Of a stretch of DNA of 64,000 nucleotides, positions 42,024 to 50,845 are shown one piece after another. Under the pieces are notes generated by a model. It searched no databases and was not told the DNA's origin. It saw only the letters and a program-made list of their open reading frames with translations. Source of the DNA: Terriglobus albidus. GTDB taxonomy: Bacteria > Acidobacteriota > Terriglobia > Terriglobales > Acidobacteriaceae. The stretch lies in NCBI RefSeq assembly GCF_008000815.1, contig NZ_CP042806.1, positions 372,001-436,000 of the forward strand, read 5' to 3'. Each line of letters opens with the position of its first letter. Positions within the stretch are counted from its first letter, which is position 1. The translations under genes were made by a program, and so were the position numbers.

Positions 42024-42770
42024 ATGCGACGCGCTGCGCTGCTCTTCCCCGCTCTTCTCGCACTCGCTCTGAAAGGCGACAGCCTTCCGGCACATCGTGC
42101 ACCGGTTACACCCGCTCGTGCCCCGGTCATCATGCTCTGGGCATGGGAGAGGCCGGAAGACCTGCGTACCCTTTCTCCGGATATCGCCGGCGTCGCCTTC
42201 CTCGCCCAACGAGTCTTTCTCAACGATGGCGTGCATAGTATTCCCCGCCATCAGCCCATCCGCGTTCCTGAAAGCATCTATGCCGTCGCAGTCACACGGA
42301 TCGAGATACGTCCGGGCTTCCGTGATACCGAAGCCATGCGCGCGCAAACCGCAGCAGCCATCGTCCAGACCGCCACACTTGCGGATATCAACGGCCTGCA
42401 GATCGACTTCGACGCCACGCCGGCGCAGCGTGCCTTCTATACCGACGTCCTGCAGCGCGTGCGCGCAGCTACGCCCGCGAGTATGTCCCTGACAATGACC
42501 GCACTCGTAAGCTGGTGCGCCGAGAGCGACGGCTGGCTGCATACGCTTCCTGTCGATCAGGCGATCCCTATGCACTTCCGCCTGGGCGTGCATATCGGCT
42601 ACTTCGCGACGCGCGAACCGTTGTGTGTTGCCTCCGTGGGCCTCTCTACCGATGAGTCGCAGGAGTATCCTGCAACGCGCCCTCGGCAGGTTTATCTCTT
42701 CTCTCCCAAACCCTGGACCGAGGCTGAGCTCGGCCAGATTAACCAGAACCTCCTACCGAAAGCAGAGTAA
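42024..42770 (+). CDS. DUF3142-family secreted protein
   Basis: 248 aa from ATG 42024, which gives a signal sequence (RRAALLFPALLALALKGDS). Matches DUF3142: VIMLWAWERPEDLRTLSPDIAGVAFLAQRVFL, QPIRVPESIYAVAVTRIEI, INGLQIDFDATPAQRAFYTDVLQRVR and SLTMTALVSWCAESDGWL. The barrel-like order, with QIDFDA, recalls glycosidase-type TIM barrels, but the function is undefined. It is followed after 2 bp by the hypothetical gene at 42773, so the two form an operon. Confidence 0.75.
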   Translation: MRRAALLFPALLALALKGDSLPAHRAPVTPARAPVIMLWAWERPEDLRTLSPDIAGVAFLAQRVFLNDGVHSIPRHQPIRVPESIYAVAVTRIEIRPGFRDTEAMRAQTAAAIVQTATLADINGLQIDFDATPAQRAFYTDVLQRVRAATPASMSLTMTALVSWCAESDGWLHTLPVDQAIPMHFRLGVHIGYFATREPLCVASVGLSTDESQEYPATRPRQVYLFSPKPWTEAELGQINQNLLPKAE

Positions 42771-42772
42771 CT

Positions 42773-45055
42773 ATGCGTCCCCGCCGCAGCCTCGTTGCCG
42801 GCCTCGCCCTCCTCACCATCACTGCCGTCCCAGGCATGCCCTGCGGCCCCTTCTTTCCGGAAGCCGTCTTTGTCATGCCGCACATGCCGGAGAACTTCCA
42901 GAAATACGTCGCCGGGCAAACGGGCATCGTCGAAAACACCTACTGGACGCGATACCTTGTCCCCGCGTATCGACAGCTCTCCGGAACACCGTTGACGGCA
43001 GAAGAGCAGAAGGCATTGATCGTTGCGAACACCCGCAAATATGAAGACGCGCCATCGCAGGAGCCTAAGCTCGAGTGGGCAAAGGCTCGTACCGCCGCGG
43101 GGATTACTACCAAGTTCGAGGACATGAACTACTCTCGCATCGCGGATGAGCGGGGATGGCAGGTCTATCGAAACTGTTATGACGATGCCTTTCACAACGC
43201 GACCAGGACTCTGCGCGCACGGCAGCAGAGTTATCCCACAGCGCATCTTGAGCTCGCCGAATGGGTGAAAGGACAGGACGCGGTTTTCTCCAACTGTGAC
43301 AAGACGGGAGCCATGCCTTCCGTCCTGCCCGAATCCGCTCCCTCATGGCTGAAGCAGGATCGCGCCTACCAGATCGCGGCAGCACATTTTTACCGGATGG
43401 AGCTGGACGCCGCCCGCGACGGCTTTCGCGCAATCGGCGCCGACGCAGATTCACCATGGAAGGCGATTGCGCCTTACCTGGTAGCACGAACGCTCATCCG
43501 GCAGGCTTTGGCGGGTCCACATGATGAGGCTCTTCCGCCCGCGCACTATGCACAGGCAAAAGATCTACTAGAGCCGATTGCCCACGGAGGCGGACCTTAC
43601 GCAGGCGATGCTGAGGCCCTGCTTACCTTTGTCGTGATCCACCTCGACCCAGGCAAGGCAGGCGCCATGCTGGGAGATCGCCTATCCCAAATCGACAGCC
43701 GCGTCGGGCAGGACTGGATCGATCTGAACTACATCATGCAGCTCGATCTAGAGCCGGAAGTAGAAGCAGACGCTCGCCGCAGTGACATGGTGGACTGGAT
43801 CTTCACCATGCAAGAGACCGTGCATCGCGCCGACGCATACCAGCATGCCCTGGAACGCTGGCGCACGGGCCACAGCATTCCGTGGCTGGTCGCCGCGATG
43901 AGCCTCGCCGACACCTCCGCCGACAAGGACTTGTTCGCCGCAGCACAGGCTGTACTCGAAAGCTCACCGGCCTATCTCACGCTCGTACTGCATCGTCTGC
44001 GGCTTGCTCAGAATCCCAAAGAAGCCTATGGCGAGGCAGACCGAATCATCCTCCGCTTCAAAAACCGCACGTCACAGTCAGCTATCAATCATCTGCGGCA
44101 GATACAACGTACCAACGCCTCCACACTGCATGAGTTCGTGCAAACTTCCTTCACTGTGCCTGCGCTCTATCTCTACGACGATGAGGAATGGTCCCCATCC
44201 CCTGATGTCGCCGCGAAATTTCTCATGGCTGGAGAGCGAGTCAACGGCAAGAACACACCGAGATTTGACCTGCAAAGTGCACTGGTTCTCAACCAGGGGT
44301 TGCCACTTACCACGCTGGCAGAGGCAGTACTACAGGGAAGCCTGCCACGTCAGTTGCGCTTCGAGCTGGCTCAGGCGACATGGACCCGCGCCATTCTGCT
44401 GCATCAGCCTTCCGTTGCTGCAAAACTGACACCCGTCCTCGTTGCCGGCGAACCCCGATGGAAACCGTTGCTGGACGCCTACAACCATGCGAAGACTGAA
44501 GATGACCGTACCTTGGCGGGTCTGATGGCGATGATGCGCTACCCCTCCACGCGGCCTTACGTGAACATTGGTGGCGGAAGGGACGATGGTTTCGCAGGTT
44601 ATAGCTACTATCGCGATAACTGGTGGTGCGAGACGAGAAGCACCAAGGGCATTAACTGGACACAATTCAGTAGTACGAAAGACCGCAGCTTTGTCGGAAT
44701 TACATACGATCGACAGGAGAAAATGCTGATTCCATTTCCACCATTTCTCACCGCCTATGACGTTAAAGAAGCAAGCACGCAGCTTCACACCATGGATACG
44801 CCAGAGTCAGGAAGTGATCGTTTAGCCGAGGAGGCTATCGTTTGGGCGAAGTCTCACCCTTCTGATCCGCGTACGGAAGACTTGCTCGGTTTCACCTTCC
44901 GCATGTTGCGAAATGGATGCACAGGACGTCCGGAAGTCGTAGAAGGAAAACCTTTGCCTCCGGAGGAGGAGAATCTCGAATATCAGGTATTCCACCTACT
45001 CAATACCCGATATCCCAACTCTCCATGGACTAAACGCTATAAGACCTGGCAGTGA
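42773..45055 (+). CDS. Large secreted protein of unknown function, partner of DUF3142
   Basis: 760 aa with a signal peptide then a conserved-looking start CGPFFPEAVFVMPHMPENF. The long middle is alpha-helical and TPR-like (AYQIAAAHFYRMELDAARDGFRAIG, LARPHDEALPPAHYAQAKDLLEPIA). There is no enzymatic motif I can name. Translation follows the DUF3142 gene with a 2-bp gap. The gene ends 3 bp from the convergent tyrA. Because the two genes are tightly paired, they probably act together in the cell envelope. Confidence 0.7.
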   Translation: MRPRRSLVAGLALLTITAVPGMPCGPFFPEAVFVMPHMPENFQKYVAGQTGIVENTYWTRYLVPAYRQLSGTPLTAEEQKALIVANTRKYEDAPSQEPKLEWAKARTAAGITTKFEDMNYSRIADERGWQVYRNCYDDAFHNATRTLRARQQSYPTAHLELAEWVKGQDAVFSNCDKTGAMPSVLPESAPSWLKQDRAYQIAAAHFYRMELDAARDGFRAIGADADSPWKAIAPYLVARTLIRQALAGPHDEALPPAHYAQAKDLLEPIAHGGGPYAGDAEALLTFVVIHLDPGKAGAMLGDRLSQIDSRVGQDWIDLNYIMQLDLEPEVEADARRSDMVDWIFTMQETVHRADAYQHALERWRTGHSIPWLVAAMSLADTSADKDLFAAAQAVLESSPAYLTLVLHRLRLAQNPKEAYGEADRIILRFKNRTSQSAINHLRQIQRTNASTLHEFVQTSFTVPALYLYDDEEWSPSPDVAAKFLMAGERVNGKNTPRFDLQSALVLNQGLPLTTLAEAVLQGSLPRQLRFELAQATWTRAILLHQPSVAAKLTPVLVAGEPRWKPLLDAYNHAKTEDDRTLAGLMAMMRYPSTRPYVNIGGGRDDGFAGYSYYRDNWWCETRSTKGINWTQFSSTKDRSFVGITYDRQEKMLIPFPPFLTAYDVKEASTQLHTMDTPESGSDRLAEEAIVWAKSHPSDPRTEDLLGFTFRMLRNGCTGRPEVVEGKPLPPEEENLEYQVFHLLNTRYPNSPWTKRYKTWQ

Positions 45056-45058
45056 CGC

Positions 45059-45913
45059 TCACCGCGGCTCACGAAATTTATTCGCCCGCTGGAACTCTTC
45101 CCTCAGCTCCGGCGTGCGCAGATGCTCCCTCAAGTGCTGCAGCCGCTGCTCCAGCGCCAGCAGCGAGTTCGCCAGCGGCGCCGTATTGGTCATGGCCACA
45201 TCGCGCCACATGCTGTACGGCGAGCTTCCCAGCCGCGTCATCTCGCGCAACGCGCGTCCTCCGATGGCTCGTAGGTCCGGGTCATCACCGAAGGTATCCT
45301 CCAGCAGTGCCGACAACGCAGTCGAGACCATCTGTGGCAGATGTGAGACCCATGCCAGCAACTGATCGTGCCTTGCCGGCTCCAGGTCCATCACCTTCGT
45401 CCCAATCGCAGACATCCACTCGCGCCACGCGGTCTCCTCCGCCGTCGACTCCGCATCGACCGGCGTAAAGATCCACACGGCTCCCTGATAGAGCCCTGCC
45501 TCCGCAATCGCGGCTCCGCCGGACTCTTTGCCGGCCATGGGATGTCCGGGCAGAAAGCGCGGCCCCGCAACCCCTGGAAACAGCCTCCGGGCAACATCGG
45601 CGATCTGTACCTTCGTGCTTCCGGTATCGGTCACCAGCTGGCCCGGCTTCAGCACCGGAGCCAGAATCGTCATCCAGTCCAGGATGGCGAACACCGGCAC
45701 GGCCAACAGCACCACATCGCTCCTCCGTGCAGCCTCAGTCGCGGCCTCGCGAGTGGAGACAACCTCGTCGATCGCGCCTGACTCGTGGGCGATGAGCAGC
45801 TCCGCCGCACTGAGATCGAAGCCGGTGATACGGCCGGAAAATCCCGCAGCCTTCAGCGCCAATCCCGTGGAGGCGCCGATCAACCCGGTACCGACAATGA
45901 GAAGGGAGTTCAC
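45059..45913 (-). CDS. tyrA: Prephenate dehydrogenase
   Basis: 284 aa, GTG start. It oxidises prephenate with NAD(P) to 4-hydroxyphenylpyruvate for tyrosine synthesis. The Rossmann motif IVGTGLIGASTGLALKAAGFSGRITGFD is at the N-terminus, then VVLLAVPVFAILDWM, LVTDTGSTKVQI, LPGHPMAGKESGGAAIA and a C-terminal helical region with LAWVSHLPQMVSTALSALL. No ACT domain. It is the monofunctional type; chorismate mutase is separate at 57387. iscX is directly upstream with no gap. Confidence 0.95.
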   Translation of the reverse strand: MNSLLIVGTGLIGASTGLALKAAGFSGRITGFDLSAAELLIAHESGAIDEVVSTREAATEAARRSDVVLLAVPVFAILDWMTILAPVLKPGQLVTDTGSTKVQIADVARRLFPGVAGPRFLPGHPMAGKESGGAAIAEAGLYQGAVWIFTPVDAESTAEETAWREWMSAIGTKVMDLEPARHDQLLAWVSHLPQMVSTALSALLEDTFGDDPDLRAIGGRALREMTRLGSSPYSMWRDVAMTNTAPLANSLLALEQRLQHLREHLRTPELREEFQRANKFREPR

Positions 45914-46129
45914 TTACTGGGCGTCCTTGTACTCCTCATACCAGGCCATCTGGATCGCCTCCAGCAGACCTTCGGTCGACTTCATCGGATCGCCCACGAA
46001 ATCGGGCAGCTCCGTGACAAACTTGTGCAGGTCCGTAAAGCGGACGGTGAGGGGGTCCAGGTCGGGAAACTTCTCCTGAAGCTGGATACCGATCTCTTCG
46101 GCGTCAGACCATTCGATTTCGCGAGGCAT
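45914..46129 (-). CDS. iscX: Fe-S cluster assembly protein IscX
   Basis: 71 aa, the normal length. PREIEWSDAEEIGIQLQEKFPDLDPLTVRFTDLHKFVTELPDF through MKSTEGLLEAIQMAWYEEYKDAQ follows IscX/YfhJ closely, including the WYEEYKD end. IscX binds iron and modulates the IscS desulfurase. GGAGAG lies before the ATG. It is immediately upstream of tyrA and probably co-transcribed. No other isc gene is in the window. Confidence 0.9.
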   Translation of the reverse strand: MPREIEWSDAEEIGIQLQEKFPDLDPLTVRFTDLHKFVTELPDFVGDPMKSTEGLLEAIQMAWYEEYKDAQ

Positions 46130-46273
46130 GCATCACTCTCCGGCGGTTAAGGCATGGCAAGAAATTGTTTACAGTTGTAAAGAATTTGTTGACATGCCCT
46201 AGTGTATCCGGCTCCCGGCTGCCAACCGGGCAACCAACCTGGCATCAACTCCCTCTACATAAAGTTTTCAACT

Positions 46274-46303
46274 TTTAACTTGCAACTTTTCCGGGCCTAT
46301 AAT
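46274..46303 (+). promoter_or_regulatory. Likely promoter of the MerR-type regulator gene
   Basis: A perfect -10 TATAAT at 46298-46303 with a weaker -35 (TTTAAC, 18-bp spacing). It gives a start near 46310, about 20 nt before the ATG. The TTTTCAACTTTTAACTTGC stretch just upstream resembles one near 60777. Confidence 0.5.
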
Positions 46304-46329
46304 CAGTCCGATACGGGGAAGACGTAGCC

Positions 46330-46833
46330 ATGGCCCTGGGTGAAGCGCGAAAGAAGACGATGCCGGGAAAGCCGGACAAGATTCCGGACAAGCTGTACTT
46401 CCGCATCGGCGAAGTTGCGCGCCTGTGTGGCGTGCCGGCCTATGTCCTGCGCTTCTGGGAGAGCGAGTTCCCCAACCTGAAGCCCAATAAGGGCGGTACC
46501 GGCCAACGCCTCTACCGCCGCCGCGATGTGGAAATGGCGCTGCGCATCAAGCAGCTCCTCTACGATGAGGGCTATACCATCGCCGGCGCCCGGCAGGCCT
46601 TCAAGACCGAGCAGCGTCAGAAAGACGCTCCGGCGACGCTCTTCCGCGTGGAAGAGACCACAGACCGAAGCAAGATGGACAGCATCCGGCGCGAGGTTCG
46701 CTCCCTGGTGGAGATGCTCTCTCAGCCCCCGGTAGGCCCTCCAACGACGACCAAACGCCGCGCTTCCGGACGTAAAGCCTCGAAGAATCCTGAGGATTCC
46801 GAGAAACACAACACAACAGACCGTTTATTCTGA
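46330..46833 (+). CDS. MerR-family transcriptional regulator
   Basis: 167 aa. A ~20-residue basic extension precedes the Mer[74 protein letters not shown]. The C-terminal part is a coiled coil and basic tail without the metal-binding cysteines of the classical sensors, so its signal is unknown. This short type is common upstream of housekeeping genes. It is followed after 6 bp by a zinc-ribbon-like gene, so they are probably one operon. Confidence 0.88.
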   Translation: MALGEARKKTMPGKPDKIPDKLYFRIGEVARLCGVPAYVLRFWESEFPNLKPNKGGTGQRLYRRRDVEMALRIKQLLYDEGYTIAGARQAFKTEQRQKDAPATLFRVEETTDRSKMDSIRREVRSLVEMLSQPPVGPPTTTKRRASGRKASKNPEDSEKHNTTDRLF

Positions 46834-46839
46834 GAGACA

Positions 46840-47307
46840 ATGCAGGAATCCCACAAGCTATCGCAAGACGAGCGCCGCGAAATTCGCCGTCAGGCCGCGG
46901 CCGCGACCAGCGTTCGGCGTGTCCGCGAAGATGAACACGGCGTTCGCTGCCTCTTCTGCCCCGGAACGTCGTTTCGCCGTTCCAAGCTGCGCACCAGCGA
47001 TCTGCTGCACGTCTTTCTCCTGCGTTATCCCGTGCGCTGCCTGACCTGCAGCCAGCGACAGTTCGCCAGCATTCCCGTCGCCGGCCTCTCCGTCCCCGCC
47101 AGCGTCCGTCACTCCCGTGCTCCCGGACCGAAGGAGACCTGGAAGAGCTGGACCAATGGATCGGCGGACGATCCTGCGGCACAGAAGGCGCAGACGCCGT
47201 CGTACGCCCCTTACACCACGGTGAAGGTCTCCCAGGGACAGAGCTCCAAGAAGGGGCCTGCCGTCAAGGCGCCGAACCGCCCCGAAGAAGACGACGCTAT
47301 CTGGTAG
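46840..47307 (+). CDS. Small protein with a zinc-ribbon-like CxxC pair
   Basis: 155 aa. Two Cys pairs, CLFCPGT and CLTCSQ, ~30 residues apart (positions ~38-41 and ~68-71), suggest a zinc ribbon. The N-terminus is basic and the C-terminal ~70 residues are low-complexity (Ser/Pro/Lys) and probably disordered. No signal peptide. Function unknown. It lies between the MerR regulator and murJ. Confidence 0.65.
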   Translation: MQESHKLSQDERREIRRQAAAATSVRRVREDEHGVRCLFCPGTSFRRSKLRTSDLLHVFLLRYPVRCLTCSQRQFASIPVAGLSVPASVRHSRAPGPKETWKSWTNGSADDPAAQKAQTPSYAPYTTVKVSQGQSSKKGPAVKAPNRPEEDDAIW

Positions 47308-47417
47308 CGCCCCCCTTTTCCACCGTTTCCACTTCCCTGTTCTCCTCTTGTGGATAAAGGCGGATTCGCTTTGCCATAGGGTTCATGGGCGCTCGCAACG
47401 CCGACGGCAGGAGTTTG

Positions 47418-48998
47418 ATGACACGCCCTAAGCTGCTCCGCTGGCTCCACTGGCTGAAACCGGGCGCCACACACTCAGCTTTCTCCGCGTCCCTGCTGCT
47501 TATGGCCGGCAGCGTGATGAGCAGCGGCGTTTTTGCTCTGATTCGGCAGAAGCTCATCGCCCATCTCTTCGGCGCCACCAATGCCACGGATGCCTATATC
47601 GGCGCCTTCGAGCTCCCGGACATGGTGTACTACTTCCTGATCGGGGGTGTCGCCTCTTCTACCTTTGTCAGCCTGCTCAGCGGTTACCGGGAACGCGGTG
47701 AAGAGGCCGAAGGCGACCGCGCCCTCTCCGTGATTCTGAATACCATGATCCTGGCACTGGGCGCAGGCATCGTTGCCGCCGAGTTCTTTGCGCCCTGGTA
47801 CGTCTCGGTCAAGTTTCCGCACTTCGACGCTCCCACGGCTGCGTTGTGCGTCAACCTGACCCGCATCCTTTTGCCGGCACAGCTCTTCTTTTTTGCGGGC
47901 GGCGTCTTTGGTTCGAAGCTGATGGTGCGGAAGGTCTTTCTCTTCCAGGCACTCACACCCAGCATCTACAACCTGGGCATTATCTGTGGAGCTCTCGTGC
48001 TGCACAGCCGCATCGGCGTGCACTCTCTGGCGGTCGGCGCTGTCGCGGGCGTCTTTTGCGGCATGTTTCTGCTCAACGTCTTTGGAGCCAGGCGGGAAGG
48101 CATGCGCTGGCAGCCTGTATTCGACTTCCGCCATCCCGCGCTGCTGCAGTGGCTCAAGCTTGCGGCGCCTCTCATGATCGGCCAGTCTCTTACAACCTGG
48201 GACCAGTGGATCCGCACTTACTTCGCCTCTCAGGGAGTCGGCGACATTACTCGTCTGGCCTTTGCGAAACAGCTCTTCAACTCGCCGATGAACATCCTTG
48301 GGCCGGCCGCCGGAGCAGCTTCTCTTCCCTTCTTTGCGTCGCTCTACAGCCAGGGCAAGCTGGAAGAATTTGCCAAGGCCGTCAATCGCGCCGTGACTCG
48401 CCTGATGGCTGTCTCTTTACTGGCTGCCGGTTGGATGATCGCCCTGGCCGGCCCGCTGGTAGACGTCACCCTGCGCGGCGGACGCATGGATGAGGCCAGT
48501 GCGAGGATGACAGCGTGGTTCTTCACCATCTTCTGTCTCTCTCTTTTTTTGTGGACCACGCAGAGCCTGTACGTGCGGGCATTTTATGCTGCCGGCAATA
48601 CGTTCACGCCTATGCTCTCCGGCACGATCGTCACGGCGGTCTCCATGCCCGTGTACTGGTTGCTCTTTCATCGCCTGGGCGTTGAAGGCCTGGCGTGGGC
48701 TTCGAATGCCGGCATCCTGCTGCATACCATTGCGCTGGTTGTGCTGCTTCAACACAACAAGCTCACTCCCGTCTCCGGCCTGGAGTTCGGTGAGCTCGGA
48801 CGAGCCCTCTTGGCCTCTGTCATCGGCTGGGGAACCATCGCCACCGGCTTGCATGCGCTGCCGGCATTGCAGGGCCACATTCAAAATCTTTCTGCAATTG
48901 CTGGAGCCAGTGCCCTGTGGCTTGGTATCGTTCTCCTTGTCCTGAAGGCAACTGGCTCTCGCCTGCCAGGACAGATTCTCGGAAGGTTTGTGCGCTAG
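47418..48998 (+). CDS. murJ: Lipid II flippase MurJ (MviN family)
   Basis: 526 aa with about 14 hydrophobic segments. It flips lipid II across the inner membrane for peptidoglycan synthesis. Family features: SVMSSGVFALIRQKLIAHLFGATNATDAYIGAFELPDMVYYFLIGGVASSTFVSLLSGY, FGSKLMVRKVF, LAFAKQLFNSPMNILGPAAGAASLPFFASL, and FFTIFCLSLFLWTTQSLYVRAFYAAGNTFTPMLSG. CAGGAG lies 5 nt before ATG 47418, preferred over 47385. The TAG stop is the first part of a short palindromic element. Confidence 0.92.
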   Translation: MTRPKLLRWLHWLKPGATHSAFSASLLLMAGSVMSSGVFALIRQKLIAHLFGATNATDAYIGAFELPDMVYYFLIGGVASSTFVSLLSGYRERGEEAEGDRALSVILNTMILALGAGIVAAEFFAPWYVSVKFPHFDAPTAALCVNLTRILLPAQLFFFAGGVFGSKLMVRKVFLFQALTPSIYNLGIICGALVLHSRIGVHSLAVGAVAGVFCGMFLLNVFGARREGMRWQPVFDFRHPALLQWLKLAAPLMIGQSLTTWDQWIRTYFASQGVGDITRLAFAKQLFNSPMNILGPAAGAASLPFFASLYSQGKLEEFAKAVNRAVTRLMAVSLLAAGWMIALAGPLVDVTLRGGRMDEASARMTAWFFTIFCLSLFLWTTQSLYVRAFYAAGNTFTPMLSGTIVTAVSMPVYWLLFHRLGVEGLAWASNAGILLHTIALVVLLQHNKLTPVSGLEFGELGRALLASVIGWGTIATGLHALPALQGHIQNLSAIAGASALWLGIVLLVLKATGSRLPGQILGRFVR

Positions 48999-49077
48999 AA
49001 CATTTTCCCTGTAGGTGCCGTGTAGGTTTTCCGCATCTATGCCCTCACGGGACACCCAGCAACAGGGAAAACGCTCT
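48997..49077 (-). repeat. Short palindromic element (81 bp), overlapping the murJ stop codon
   Basis: Ends (T)AGAACATTTTCCCTG and CAGGGAAAACGCTCT(A). The internal GTTTTC/GAAAAC hairpin seen in the longer copies is missing, and CCGCATCTATG remains from the reverse-orientation half. The murJ TAG stop is at 48996-48998. Confidence 0.8.
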
Positions 49078-49209
49078 AAGCCAGTTGCAGTGGATCGATG
49101 TGCGTCCCTGCGCCGCGCACGCTCGTCCTTCCTTCAGATCCTGATGTTGATTTGCCTATAGATAGTTGATGTTGGTCTGCCGTTCCGTTTTCGATGAGAG
49201 GTCTTACGG

Positions 49210-50805
49210 ATGAAGCCGGCGTCGAACACCAGAAAGATTGCTTTGGCGATCGTGCTTTGCTCGGTAGCGCTGCTGCTGCCGATCTGGGCATCACTGCAGT
49301 TGTCCTGGATACAAAGCGAACTCAACGAGCGGAATGACGGTTTCGAATATGTCCACGACATCCTGCGCCGCGCGGAAGAAACCGCCGATCAGGTCTCCCA
49401 TGCCGTTGAACGGATCAACTCCAGCCATCTTCCACCTTGTTCCGAACAGGAACGGGACCTGATGCGCGACATCGACCTGGAGTCGGACTACACCCAGGCC
49501 ATCGGCCGTATTGCCAACAACATCATCATCTGCAGCTCTCTCGACAACAATGAGCCCATCTACCTGGGAAAGCCAGATCTGGTCACAGAGAACGGCGTCG
49601 GAGAGTACTTCCACGTCCTGCTGACACGGAATAAGCAGCATCCGTTGAATGTTTTTGCGAAAGATGGCGTCGCGGTCATCACCGATCCGGACCTGCCTCT
49701 GGATGTCTCTCTGAACGATAACGACATCAGTCTCGCTCTGCTCGTTCCCTCGGCCAATGGCCAGCAGGTCCTCGCCTCCCGAGGCAACCGGATCGATCCC
49801 CACTGGGTGCGTTCGCTGCCCAAGGGTGAAGAGCGCACTTATAACAAGGATGGTTACATGGTCATGGCCGCCCGCTCTTCCCGGTATGACCTCGCCGTCC
49901 TCGTAGCCTCGCCTCAAGAACGAATCGATCGCAGGGTGCGCCATTTTGCCCTGCTGTTTGTACCGATTGGCGTGCTATGCGGCGTAAGTCTGATCTGGGC
50001 AACCATGTACCTGGCGCGGCTCCGCTCTTCCTTCGACAACCGTCTGAAGGCAGCGGTGCGCCGGCGGGAGTTCTATGTGGAGTATCAACCGGTCGTCGAC
50101 CTCAAATCCAGACGCTGGACCGGAGCGGAGGCGCTTGTCCGATGGAGAACCGACAATACGACCGTGCGCCCCGATCACTTCATTCCCCTGGCCGAGGAAC
50201 GCCATCTCATTCACCTGATCACCGAACAGGTCATCTCTCTCATCGCCGAAGATCTGCCACGCATCCTGAAGATTGATCCTGCCTTCAGGGTCGCTATCAA
50301 CCTGTCTCCAGATGACCTGCGGACGCAGTCTACAGTCGAGATGCTGCGTTCACTCCTGGCTCTGGAAGGTGTTTGCCCCGGCAATCTGGAGGTCGAAGCT
50401 ACCGAACGCGCCTTTGTCGAAGATCAGAAGATCAGCCGTGTACTGGAACAGATCCGCTCTCTCGGCATCCAGGTAGCCATTGACGATTTCGGTATCGGAT
50501 ATTCCAGCCTGTCGCGCATCCATTCGTTCCGCTTCGACATCCTGAAGATCGACAAAACTTTTGTGGACACCATCGGAACCGAAGGCGCCGCCAGAGGTGT
50601 GATGCTGCCCATCATCGACATCGCTCGATCGCTCGATCTGCATATCGTCGCGGAAGGAGTCGAACGGGAAGAGCAGGCGCGATTCCTGCAGGCCTACGGC
50701 ATCGAGCGAGCACAGGGATGGCTCTTTTCAGCTCCGCTCTCCGCTGCAGCCCTGTCGAAAGAGCTTCGGGAACGATCGCACGAAGCTGTTGAATGCAAAG
50801 AATAA
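49210..50805 (+). CDS. CSS-type EAL-domain cyclic-di-GMP phosphodiesterase
   Basis: 531 aa. Membrane helix at ~10-28 (ALAIVLCSVALLLPIWASL), a periplasmic domain to ~240 with the CSS signature IICSS and a second Cys (LPPCSEQ) for a disulfide, then helix 2 (ALLFVPIGVLCGVSLIWATMYL) and an EAL domain. The EAL motif is EALVRW; the metal/catalytic motifs NLSPDD, EATERAFVED, IDDFGIGYSSL, KIDKTFV and VAEGVEREEQ are intact, so it should hydrolyse c-di-GMP. In CSS proteins, reduction of the disulfide increases activity. No GGDEF domain. Confidence 0.92.
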   Translation: MKPASNTRKIALAIVLCSVALLLPIWASLQLSWIQSELNERNDGFEYVHDILRRAEETADQVSHAVERINSSHLPPCSEQERDLMRDIDLESDYTQAIGRIANNIIICSSLDNNEPIYLGKPDLVTENGVGEYFHVLLTRNKQHPLNVFAKDGVAVITDPDLPLDVSLNDNDISLALLVPSANGQQVLASRGNRIDPHWVRSLPKGEERTYNKDGYMVMAARSSRYDLAVLVASPQERIDRRVRHFALLFVPIGVLCGVSLIWATMYLARLRSSFDNRLKAAVRRREFYVEYQPVVDLKSRRWTGAEALVRWRTDNTTVRPDHFIPLAEERHLIHLITEQVISLIAEDLPRILKIDPAFRVAINLSPDDLRTQSTVEMLRSLLALEGVCPGNLEVEATERAFVEDQKISRVLEQIRSLGIQVAIDDFGIGYSSLSRIHSFRFDILKIDKTFVDTIGTEGAARGVMLPIIDIARSLDLHIVAEGVEREEQARFLQAYGIERAQGWLFSAPLSAAALSKELRERSHEAVECKE

Positions 50806-50834
50806 AGGGCCACCCCTCCCGGGTGGCCCTTTGC
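50804..50834. terminator. Bidirectional rho-independent terminator
   Basis: Perfect 12-bp stem AAAGGGCCACCC/GGGTGGCCCTTT (50804-50815 with 50821-50832) between the convergent EAL and beta-propeller genes. Confidence 0.85.
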
Positions 50835-50845
50835 CTGAACCGCAC

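Noticed and set aside
46187-46192. TTGACA as a -35 box upstream of the MerR gene
   Set aside because: No -10-like hexamer occurs at 16-18 bp; the TATAAT at 46298 is far away.
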